NCBI GenBank assembly: GCA_003133345.1
Contig: PKXB01000116.1
Span: forward strand, 1 to 10,087
DNA from: Hyphomicrobiales bacterium
Lineage (GTDB): Bacteria; Pseudomonadota; Alphaproteobacteria; Rhizobiales; Xanthobacteraceae
Direction: 5' to 3'
DNA length: 10,087 nucleotides
The number at the start of each line of letters is the position of its first letter. The stretch's first letter is position 1. Below are positions 1 through 6,153 of the stretch, in pieces. A program made the translations under genes and the position numbers. The notes below the pieces were generated by a model, which was not told the DNA's origin, did not search any database, and saw only the letters and a program-made list of their open reading frames with translations.

Positions 1-117
1 GTGACCTTCGCGTTCCGCTCTGTTCTTTATTGCCACTAAGTCGCGTTGCCAGGCGAGAACGCTTGCAGCACAGGCGAAGAACGCTGGCGCGATTGAATTG
101 CCGTCCACCGCCACGCA
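1..117. other. Left-edge region with no assignable gene
   Basis: This stretch lies downstream of the last gene of the leftward operon. One plus-strand frame reads about 12 residues from base 1 to a TAA at 37-39 and could be the tail of a gene entering from the left, but it is too short to identify. A near-direct repeat, CAGGCGAGAACGCT at 50-63 and CAGGCGAAGAACGCT at 71-85, differs by one inserted base. I see no hairpin followed by a T-run that would serve as an intrinsic terminator for the minus-strand operon. Confidence 0.4.
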
Positions 118-642
118 CTACTTGTTTACTACCCGATCGAGCGCCGCCGCAATGAGATGCTGCATGGCTTGCGCGGCAACGAGCCGCTCGGGGCCGATGC
201 CGTAAGCGGCCAGCAGCGCTTGCAGGTTTGCCGGTACCGCATCGCGCGCGTTGCCGCGCGGCCAGGCCGCGAGGCGGGCGGCGGCCCACTGCTCGAGCAT
301 CGCTTGTTCGATGCGCTCGGATTCCAGTTCGGCGGCTTTGACTTGCGAGCGCAATTGCGCCGCGGCCTTTGCGGCCTCCGCGTCCTTCAATTCAATGGTC
401 TTGAGACGGCGGCGCGCGGCGCGCAGCGTGCACACGATTTGTTCATGCCAGTGCCGGACTTCCTGGCGGGCCGACGAAATGTCGTCGGATGTCAAAGCGA
501 CGCCGTGGCCCGCGCCGAGAAACGCGCACAGCAGAACCAAATTCACATCGAGGCCGAACTGATCCTGCAGATCGAGACATTCGTCCTGCACCGCGCTCGC
601 GCGATAGACCGCGAGGGAGAAATTCCAGAACGGCGAGCCCAT
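118..642 (-). CDS. TIGR02444 (DUF2390) family protein of unknown function
   Basis: The product is 174 residues, close to the usual length of this family, whose function is unknown. The N-terminal third carries the family pattern: Trp6, Phe8-Ser9, Tyr13, then CLDLQDQFG at 22-30 and DVNLVLLCAFLG at 32-43. Residues about 70-120 are rich in Ala, Glu, Arg and Lys and probably form a long charged helix or coiled coil. There is no signal peptide or membrane segment, so it is probably cytoplasmic. The ATG at 642-640 was chosen because the family homology begins there and an AGGAA lies about 7 bases upstream. The open frame continues further upstream only as a shadow of the preceding gene. It starts 20 bases after the crotonase stop and is the last gene of the operon. 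Family assignment is from recognised motifs; any role in acyl-CoA metabolism is inferred from position only. Confidence 0.85.
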   Translation of the reverse strand: MGSPFWNFSLAVYRASAVQDECLDLQDQFGLDVNLVLLCAFLGAGHGVALTSDDISSARQEVRHWHEQIVCTLRAARRRLKTIELKDAEAAKAAAQLRSQVKAAELESERIEQAMLEQWAAARLAAWPRGNARDAVPANLQALLAAYGIGPERLVAAQAMQHLIAAALDRVVNK

Positions 643-662
643 GCGGCGTTCCTGAAATGCCG

Positions 663-1463
663 TCAGCGGCCGGTGAAATCCGGCAGCCGCCGCTCGGCCG
701 TGGCCTTGACGCCTTCCTTGAAGTCGCCGGTCTTGCGCAGCCAGGTCTGCTCCTTGAGCTCGTGCTCGGTCGCTTGGCGCACGCGGTCGGCAAGATCGCC
801 GCGCATGGTCGCGCGCGTCGAAATCAGGCCGAGCGGCGCGTTTTCCGCGATCTCGGCCGCCAGTTTCATCGCGGCGGCGCGTACCTGATCCTGCGGCACC
901 AGCACGTCGGCGAGCCCCATTTCGTAGGCCTCGTCGCCGTGCACGCGCCGGCTGGTGTAGAACATCAGTGCCGCCTTGGCCGCGCCGATCACTTGCGGCA
1001 GCGTCACCGTCAGCCCGAAGCCGGGATGGAAGCCGAGCCGGGTGAAGTTGGCGCAGAACCGCGTTTCCGTGCAGGCGACGCGGAAATCCGCTACCATGGC
1101 GAGGCCGAGTCCGCCGCCGACCGCCGCGCCGTGCACCGCGGCGATGATCGGCTTCTTGGTGCGGAACAGCCGGTTGCCCTCGAGATAGAGATGCTGCACC
1201 GCCTTTTCGCGGTTGAGCTCGCCGGGCCTCTGGCCTTCCTTGTCGAGCGTGCCGCCGTCGCCGAAATTGGCGCCGGCGCAGAACGCGTTGCCCTGCGCGG
1301 CCAGTACCACGGCGCGGCAATCGGCGTCCTGGTCGAGCGCCTCGAGCGCGCTGGCGATTTCTTGGATCAGCGCGATGTCGAAAAAATTATTCGGTGGCCG
1401 GCGGATTTCGATCAGCGCCACATGGCCGGTTTTCTCGACGGCGATATCCTTGAATGGGCCCAT
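663..1463 (-). CDS. Enoyl-CoA hydratase/isomerase (crotonase) family protein
   Basis: This is a 266-residue crotonase-fold protein of normal family length. The fold binds acyl-CoA thioesters and stabilises an enolate through an oxyanion hole. Both oxyanion segments are visible: NAFCAGANF (59-67, backbone NH around Ala63) and HGAAVGGGLGLAMVADFRVA (111-130). The two glutamates that add or remove water in classical hydratases (rat Glu144 and Glu164) align to Gly120 and Phe140, so simple syn-hydration is doubtful. An isomerase, hydrolase, C-C lyase or other crotonase reaction is possible. The conserved LGFHPGFG follows at 143-150. The ATG at 1463-1461 has AAGGGA upstream at good spacing. The gene starts 21 bases after the synthetase stop and ends 20 bases before the DUF2390 gene, so the three are probably co-transcribed. 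Family is certain; the exact reaction is not. Confidence 0.93.
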   Translation of the reverse strand: MGPFKDIAVEKTGHVALIEIRRPPNNFFDIALIQEIASALEALDQDADCRAVVLAAQGNAFCAGANFGDGGTLDKEGQRPGELNREKAVQHLYLEGNRLFRTKKPIIAAVHGAAVGGGLGLAMVADFRVACTETRFCANFTRLGFHPGFGLTVTLPQVIGAAKAALMFYTSRRVHGDEAYEMGLADVLVPQDQVRAAAMKLAAEIAENAPLGLISTRATMRGDLADRVRQATEHELKEQTWLRKTGDFKEGVKATAERRLPDFTGR

Positions 1464-1484
1464 GGCGTTATCCCTTGCGTATTT

Positions 1485-3659
1485 TCACTCGGCCGCGCGG
1501 TGTTGCGCCGGCCGCGGCTGTTGCTTGACGATCAAAGCGTCCACCAATGAGACGCCTTGTCCCTTGGCGTGCACGATAACCGGATTGAGGTCGATCTCCG
1601 CGATCTCGTCGGCATAATCCGCTGCGAAAAGCGACAGCTGCACCATCAATTCGACCAGCGCGTCGGTATCGGCCGGCGGCGCGCCGCGAAAGGCCCCGAG
1701 CACCGCCGCACCCTTGAGGCGGCCGAGCAGGGCGCGCGCGCCGGCATGATCGAGCGGCACCGGCGCCAGCGCGACGTCGCCGAGCGCCTCGACCAGTACG
1801 CCGCCGAGCCCGACCATCAGCAGCGGACCCCAGTTCGGATCGCGGTTGACGCCGAGGATGACTTCGCGTCCGGGCGGCGCCATCGGCTGCACCAGGACGC
1901 CGTCGATGCGCGCGTGCGGCGCGTGTCTTTTCGCGGCGGCGAGCACACGCTCGTAAGCAGCGCGCGCGCCGTCGCCGGAAATATTGAGCGCCACGGCGCC
2001 CGCTTCGGTCTTGTGCGGAATGTCGGCGGACTGCACTTTCAGCGCCGCCGGTCGCGCCATCGCGCGGGCCGTGGCTTCCGCCTCGGCGGCCGAATGCACG
2101 AGCTGTCCCGCCGTGTTGCCGCCGATGCCGTAGGCTGCCAACACCGGCCGCGCGTGCCATTCGCACAGCACTGGCGCGGCCGCCGCCAGCATGGCGCGCG
2201 CGGCGGCGCGGTCCGGCGCGGGGATGCTGTGCATTTCGGCCGGCCGCAGCAGGCGCTCGCGCAGCGCCCGGTAATCCGCCATCGCCCGCATGGTGCGCGC
2301 GCAGCCGAGCGCGCCGGTGAACAGCGGATAGCCGGCTTCATTCAGAATTTCCACGCTGCGGTCGGAGGGCAACGTGTAGGTCCACATGAACACCGGCTTC
2401 TTGGAGTCGCGTCCAAGCGCCTGCAGCTTGGGCAGATCGTTCTCCAGAAACGCCGAGCGGCGCGCGGTGACCACCACCATGACGCCGTCGACCAGCGGCG
2501 ACTGGCCGACCAGCCGCGCGAATTCCGCATAACCGAGCTTGTGCACGCCTTGCGCGGTGGAATCGACCGGGTTCTGCGAGGTGCCGTAGGAGGGCAGATG
2601 CACGTCGATGGCCTTGCGCGTCGCATCGTCGAGCATCGGCACCTCGAGGCCGGCGCGCACACAGGCATCCGCCATCCACACGCCGGCGCCGCCCGACGAG
2701 GTGCAAACGCCCATGCGCTTGCCGGCGGGCAGCTTTTTGCCGCAGGCGAGGAAGCCAACCGCGAGATCGATCATCTCGTCGAAATCGCGCCCTTCGATCA
2801 CGCCATGGTGTTGGAAGATCGCGCGATAGGCGGCATGCGAGCCGGCGAGCGCGGCGGTGTGCGAGGCGACGGCGCGGCGTCCGGGCTCGGTCTGGCCAAT
2901 CTTGGCGACGATCAGCGGCTTGCCGGCTTTCAGGGCCTTGTCAGCGGCGCGCCGGAATTTCGCGGGCGTCTTCACATCTTCAAGCAGCAGCAGGTAAACA
3001 TCGGTCTTGCCCTCGTCGAGCATGGCGTCGAGGAAGTCCGAAGTTTCGAGCACCGCTTCGTTGCCAGTGGTGACGATATGGCGGAATGCCAGATTGCGTC
3101 CGCGCGCGCGGTCGAAGAATGCAAACCCAAGCCCGCCGCTTTGCGAGATGACCGATACCTGGCCACCGAGCGGCCGCTTCGGCAGCAGCGGACCGGCGCT
3201 CACATCCATCGCCGGGCTGAAGGTCGGGCAGAGCGCGGCGGCGATATTGGCGAAGCCTTCGGAATTGGGCCCGCACACGGCCATGTCGTAGCGCGCCGCC
3301 GTGGCGCGAAGCGCCTCCTGCATGCGGGTGCCTGCTTCGCCCGGCTCCTCGGCAAATCCGGAACTCAGGATGACCGCGGCCTTGACCCCGGCGCGGCCGC
3401 AGCGCTCCAGCTCTTCCACCACGAATTCCGCCGGAATGATGAGGACCGCGAGATCGGCTGGGCCGGGAAGCTCGGCGACGCTACAATAGGCCTTGCGCCC
3501 TTGCACTTCGGTCGCGCTGCGGCTCACCGGATAGATCGTGCCGGCGTAGGGGTGGCTGAGCATCACTTCCAGAATGCGGCCGCGCAGGCCCTTGGTGTCG
3601 GACGAGGCGCCGACCACGGCGACCGTTTTCGGCCAGAGCAGCTTTGCGATATCAGGCAC
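1485..3659 (-). CDS. NDP-forming acyl-CoA synthetase (acetate--CoA ligase family, fused alpha-beta)
   Basis: The 724-residue protein has the layout of ADP-forming acyl-CoA synthetases, which make acyl-CoA from acid, CoA and ATP via a phosphohistidine. Residues about 8-140 form the CoA-binding Rossmann domain (VAVVGAS at 13-19, CGPNSEG at 129-135). Residues about 165-305 form a succinyl-CoA-ligase-like domain with ISQSGGLG (171-178) and SHTAAL (266-271), where His267 is the expected phosphorylated residue. A second ligase-like domain covers about 315-460. An ATP-grasp domain covers about 490-715, with HKTEAGAV (549-556) and EIDLNPVIV (688-696). The start is GTG at 3659-3657: an in-frame TGA lies at 3674-3672, no ATG lies between, and homology begins at once. 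A G-rich GGGGGT a few bases upstream may be the ribosome site. It starts 28 bases after the dehydrogenase stop. The substrate is unknown. I recall a feruloyl-CoA synthetase in this superfamily, so an aromatic or branched acid is possible. Confidence 0.92.
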   Translation of the reverse strand: MPDIAKLLWPKTVAVVGASSDTKGLRGRILEVMLSHPYAGTIYPVSRSATEVQGRKAYCSVAELPGPADLAVLIIPAEFVVEELERCGRAGVKAAVILSSGFAEEPGEAGTRMQEALRATAARYDMAVCGPNSEGFANIAAALCPTFSPAMDVSAGPLLPKRPLGGQVSVISQSGGLGFAFFDRARGRNLAFRHIVTTGNEAVLETSDFLDAMLDEGKTDVYLLLLEDVKTPAKFRRAADKALKAGKPLIVAKIGQTEPGRRAVASHTAALAGSHAAYRAIFQHHGVIEGRDFDEMIDLAVGFLACGKKLPAGKRMGVCTSSGGAGVWMADACVRAGLEVPMLDDATRKAIDVHLPSYGTSQNPVDSTAQGVHKLGYAEFARLVGQSPLVDGVMVVVTARRSAFLENDLPKLQALGRDSKKPVFMWTYTLPSDRSVEILNEAGYPLFTGALGCARTMRAMADYRALRERLLRPAEMHSIPAPDRAAARAMLAAAAPVLCEWHARPVLAAYGIGGNTAGQLVHSAAEAEATARAMARPAALKVQSADIPHKTEAGAVALNISGDGARAAYERVLAAAKRHAPHARIDGVLVQPMAPPGREVILGVNRDPNWGPLLMVGLGGVLVEALGDVALAPVPLDHAGARALLGRLKGAAVLGAFRGAPPADTDALVELMVQLSLFAADYADEIAEIDLNPVIVHAKGQGVSLVDALIVKQQPRPAQHRAAE

Positions 3660-3687
3660 CCAGACCCCCGTTCACCGCAGCCCAAAG

Positions 3688-4848
3688 CTAACGCAAGCCA
3701 AGTCCGCGCGCGATGATGCCGCGCAGGATCTCGGTGGTGCCGCCCTGAATCGTGAGCTTGGGCGCCACTTTCAACGCGAACGCGATCTGCTCGTCCAGCG
3801 TCACCCGGTTGCCCGCCTCGGGCGCGAGAAACGCGCTGAGATCGCGCACGCGCTCGGGCAGCTTCTGCTCCCAGATGGTGCCGACATCCTTGACGATCGA
3901 CGCCTCCACCACCGGCTCCTGGCCGGCCTGCAACATGCCGGCCACAGATATCGACATGCGCCGCAACGTGTGCAATTGCGCCACCAGGCGCCCGAGACCT
4001 TCGGCGCTGCGCAAATCGGGATTGGGCCCGAGCGCGCGCACCAGCTCGGCCAGCACGTAATAGGTTTCCAGGAAGCGTTCGGGCCCGCTGCGCTCATAGG
4101 CGAGTTCGCTGGTCGCCTGTTTCCAGGCGCCGTCGATCTCGCCGAGCACGTGATCGTCGGGAACGAAAGTGTCGTTGAACACGACTTCATTGAAATCGTG
4201 CTGGCCGGTCATCTGATAGATCGGATTGACCGTCATGCCCGGTGATTTCATGTCCACCAGAAATTGCGTGAGGCCGTGGCGGCGGTTCTCTTTCGTGGGC
4301 GGCGAGGTGCGGAACAGACCCAACATATAATCGGCAACATGGGCGTTGCTGGTCCATATCTTGGTGCCATTGATCCGCCAGCCGCCGTCGGCCTTTGTTG
4401 CTTTTGTTTTGGCAGCGAACAGGTCGGAGCCGGAGCCTGGCTCGCTCATGCCGATGACGAAACATAATTCGCCGCGGCAGATGCGGGGCAGAATGTCCTG
4501 CTTGATGTGTTCGGGCGCGTATTTGAGCAGGATCGGGCCGCTCTGCCGGTCGGCGACGAAGTGCAGGCGCACCGGCGCGTTGGCGACGCGGAATTCTTCA
4601 GTGACGACATAACGCTCGAGAAAACTGCGTTCCTGCCCGCCGTATTTTTTCGGCCAGGTCATGCCGATCCAGCCCTTGGCGCCGACCCGCTTGCTGAATG
4701 CGCGATTGTGGCTGTCGCCGTGCCCGGGTCGATCGGGCATGAACGTGCCGGCCGCCACTTCCTCGGCGAGAAAGGCGCGCACCTCTTGGCGAAGCGCGTC
4801 GCATTCGGGCGGCAGGCGAATCTGATCGAAATGGAGATCCGTGCTCAT
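3688..4848 (-). CDS. Acyl-CoA dehydrogenase, large (probable catalytic) subunit
   Basis: This 386-residue flavoprotein-family enzyme would form an alpha,beta double bond in an acyl-CoA and pass electrons to electron-transfer flavoprotein. Visible are the helical N-terminal domain (about 10-125), the middle-domain signature GMSEPGSGSDL (133-143) with GTKIWTSNAHVADYM (161-175), and the C-terminal helical domain ending in GGTTEILRGIIARGLGL (369-385). At the position of the usual catalytic Glu (Glu376 of medium-chain enzyme) there is Gly369. Glu252 in YERSGPER is placed like the helix-G base of isovaleryl-CoA dehydrogenase and of mycobacterial FadE26-type subunits. The usual QxxGGxG FAD-contact motif of the C-terminal domain is not apparent here; a version of it is in the partner gene. 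The ATG at 4848-4846 follows AGGA, which overlaps the partner's TAG stop; the gap is 8 bases. The longer upstream open frame is a shadow. A PimC-like role is possible but unproven. Confidence 0.93.
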   Translation of the reverse strand: MSTDLHFDQIRLPPECDALRQEVRAFLAEEVAAGTFMPDRPGHGDSHNRAFSKRVGAKGWIGMTWPKKYGGQERSFLERYVVTEEFRVANAPVRLHFVADRQSGPILLKYAPEHIKQDILPRICRGELCFVIGMSEPGSGSDLFAAKTKATKADGGWRINGTKIWTSNAHVADYMLGLFRTSPPTKENRRHGLTQFLVDMKSPGMTVNPIYQMTGQHDFNEVVFNDTFVPDDHVLGEIDGAWKQATSELAYERSGPERFLETYYVLAELVRALGPNPDLRSAEGLGRLVAQLHTLRRMSISVAGMLQAGQEPVVEASIVKDVGTIWEQKLPERVRDLSAFLAPEAGNRVTLDEQIAFALKVAPKLTIQGGTTEILRGIIARGLGLR

Positions 4849-4856
4849 GGCAAATC

Positions 4857-5924
4857 CTAACGCGCCGCCAGCATGGGCCAGAACTGATTGGCGCCGCGCT
4901 TGGCGACCATATCGCCGAGCGCCGCCGCCCAATAGCTTTCGCTGCCGAAGTCGTCGCGCCACGACAGCAGGCGAAGCGTGAATCGATGCAGGACGTGCTC
5001 GCTGGTGAAGCCGATCGCGCCATGCACCTGGTGCGCGATGGCGGAGCCTTCCGCGGCGGCCTCGCCGGTGCGGACTTTCGCAGAAGCCGCTTCGAGCAAC
5101 ACCGTGTCGTCGAACGCCGCGGATTGCGCGATGGTGTCGGCGGCGGAACCGGCGGCGGCCAGCGCGGCGGCGGTTTCGCCGGCGAGCCGCGCGAGGTTCT
5201 GCTGCACGGCCTGGAATTTTCCGATCGGCCGCTCGAAGGCCACGCGCTCGTTGGCGTAACGCACGCTGAGCGACAGGATCGCCTCAAGCGCGCCGGCGGC
5301 CTGCACGCTGCGCACGGTCGCGCCCATCAGCAGCAGCGCGGATGGATCGAAGCCGGCCGGCGCCGGCGCGCTGCGGATGACCTTGGTGCGCTCGAAGGTC
5401 ACGCTGTCCGATCCGTCGCCGGCGAGATTTTGGCCTTCGCTCACGCGGCAGTCGGCGGTCTTGACCAAGGCAATCGCCGCGCCCTTGTCGCCGGCAGCCA
5501 TGACCGCGATGTGTTCGCAATCTTTGGCGAAGGGAATTCCACGGCTCAGTCCGCTCAAACTGCCGTCGGCGTTCAACACAATGCGGTCGCGCGGGCAGGC
5601 GGGAGCGACCGTCATCGCGCCGGCAGGGGCTGCAATGCCGGCGCGCGCCAGCAGCCATCCGGCAATCAGCGTCTCCGCCAGCGGCACCGCTACGGCATGG
5701 CGGCCGGCGGCGCCGAGGATGGCGAAGCCCTCGGCGAGGCTGGCGCCCGCGCCGCCCTGCTTTTCAGGCACCCAGGCCAGCGGCAGGCCGGTCTCCGACA
5801 GTGCGCGCCACAACTTGTCCTTCCAGCGGGTGTCGCCGGCGCGGTTGATCGTCTGAGGATCGGCAAGGTCGGCAAATATCCGCGCCGCCGTTTCGGCGAC
5901 GATATTATCGCTCTCGGTCACCAT
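4857..5924 (-). CDS. Acyl-CoA dehydrogenase, small (probable FAD-contact) subunit
   Basis: This 355-residue acyl-CoA dehydrogenase homologue is shorter than the usual 380-400. The N-terminal half is divergent. GLPLAWVPEKQGGAGAS (46-62) matches the family pattern, but no SEPGSGSD-type flavin/substrate motif is found in the middle domain (about 100-185). The C-terminal domain is well kept: RVAFERPIGKFQAVQ (227-241) and HQVHGAIGFTSEHVLHRF (298-315), the motif that contacts FAD of a neighbouring subunit in homotetramers. No catalytic glutamate is evident. This resembles the small subunit of heteromeric dehydrogenases such as mycobacterial FadE27/FadE29 or rhodobacterial PimD. The ATG at 5924-5922 has GGAG about 5 bases upstream. 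It is the first gene of the leftward operon, facing the divergent regulatory gap, with the large subunit 8 bases downstream. Inactivity on its own is an inference. Confidence 0.9.
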   Translation of the reverse strand: MVTESDNIVAETAARIFADLADPQTINRAGDTRWKDKLWRALSETGLPLAWVPEKQGGAGASLAEGFAILGAAGRHAVAVPLAETLIAGWLLARAGIAAPAGAMTVAPACPRDRIVLNADGSLSGLSRGIPFAKDCEHIAVMAAGDKGAAIALVKTADCRVSEGQNLAGDGSDSVTFERTKVIRSAPAPAGFDPSALLLMGATVRSVQAAGALEAILSLSVRYANERVAFERPIGKFQAVQQNLARLAGETAAALAAAGSAADTIAQSAAFDDTVLLEAASAKVRTGEAAAEGSAIAHQVHGAIGFTSEHVLHRFTLRLLSWRDDFGSESYWAAALGDMVAKRGANQFWPMLAAR

Positions 5925-5944
5925 TGCCGCTCCGGCTTTCTACG

Positions 5945-5973
5945 CGATGGCGGGCGCCCTCATAGGGCCATCG
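5945..5973. promoter_or_regulatory. Inverted repeat near the start of the leftward operon (candidate operator or leader hairpin)
   Basis: Perfect 7-base arms CGATGGC (5945-5951) and GCCATCG (5967-5973) flank a 15-base centre, so arm centres are 22 bases apart, about two helical turns. An alternative inner pairing, GCCCT-type against AGGGC, also exists around 5956-5968. It sits 21 bases upstream of the small dehydrogenase start codon, where a repressor site would block transcription or a leader hairpin would form. The symmetry is seen directly; function is inferred. Confidence 0.4.
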
Positions 5974-6058
5974 TGCGGTGCGGCCGGACCGTTGGCAAGC
6001 GGCAGCGGGTTCGCGCGAAAATGGCGGGCTTGGGCTTACTTTTGTCGAGTTGATCGGG

Positions 6059-6076
6059 GCTACCATACCGGGTAGC
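6059..6076. promoter_or_regulatory. Inverted repeat GCTACC-N6-GGTAGC (candidate operator)
   Basis: Perfect 6-base arms (6059-6064 and 6071-6076) surround a 6-base spacer, giving an 18-base dyad typical in size of a dimeric regulator site. It overlaps the best-placed promoter-like elements for the transporter operon and lies 77 bases before the binding-protein start codon. No regulator gene is in the window to pair with it. Confidence 0.4.
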
Positions 6077-6143
6077 GTTGCCATCATAACAAGCAAAAAA
6101 TGAGCTGCCGGCCAGCCACGGCCGCGTCAGCCGCGCATCCTGG

Positions 6144-6148
6144 GGAGG
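6144..6148 (+). promoter_or_regulatory. Strong ribosome binding site of the binding-protein gene
   Basis: GGAGG within a G-rich run lies 5 bases before ATG 6154. It decides the start in favour of 6154 over the in-frame ATG at 6100, and the signal peptide begins exactly at 6154. Confidence 0.85.
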
Positions 6149-6153
6149 ATCCA

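Larger units (their letters stand above)
5925..6153. promoter_or_regulatory. Divergent intergenic region between catabolic operon and ABC transporter operon
   Basis: This gap separates two divergent transcription units and must hold promoters for both. It is locally less GC-rich around 6031-6100. A possible plus-strand promoter is TTGTCG at 6042-6047 with ATACCG at 6065-6070 (17-base spacing), and TTGATC at 6050-6055 with TAGCGT at 6073-6078 is another. Both are weak matches, so neither is called separately. Two inverted repeats are annotated on their own. An ATG at 6100 is in frame with the binding-protein gene but lacks a ribosome site. No regulator gene is present in the gap. Confidence 0.6.

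Noticed and set aside
50..85. Short near-direct repeat as a mobile-element or CRISPR trace
   Set aside because: Only two 14-15 base copies, 21 bases apart, with no further units and no associated genes.
643..1320. Upstream extension of the DUF2390 frame to give a 400-residue protein or a fusion
   Set aside because: The extra 226 residues are an out-of-frame Arg-rich shadow of the crotonase gene, and family homology starts exactly at ATG 642 with a ribosome site.
489..1550. A 353-residue plus-strand open frame opposite the crotonase and DUF2390 genes
   Set aside because: Low-complexity Arg/Ala/Gly composition, no family motifs, and both opposing minus-strand genes are clear.
1557..3716. A 719-residue open frame on the plus strand opposite the acyl-CoA synthetase gene
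   Set aside because: It is the antisense shadow of a GC-rich gene: the translation is rich in Arg, His, Gly and Ala with no recognisable domain, while the minus strand encodes a full synthetase.
4849..4962. A 38-residue N-terminal extension of the large dehydrogenase subunit
   Set aside because: It overlaps the end of the small-subunit gene and is Arg-rich without homology; the ATG at 4848 has a ribosome site overlapping the preceding stop.
6100..6153. Alternative start of the binding protein at ATG 6100
   Set aside because: No ribosome site precedes it and it would bury the signal peptide; ATG 6154 has GGAGG at 5-base spacing.
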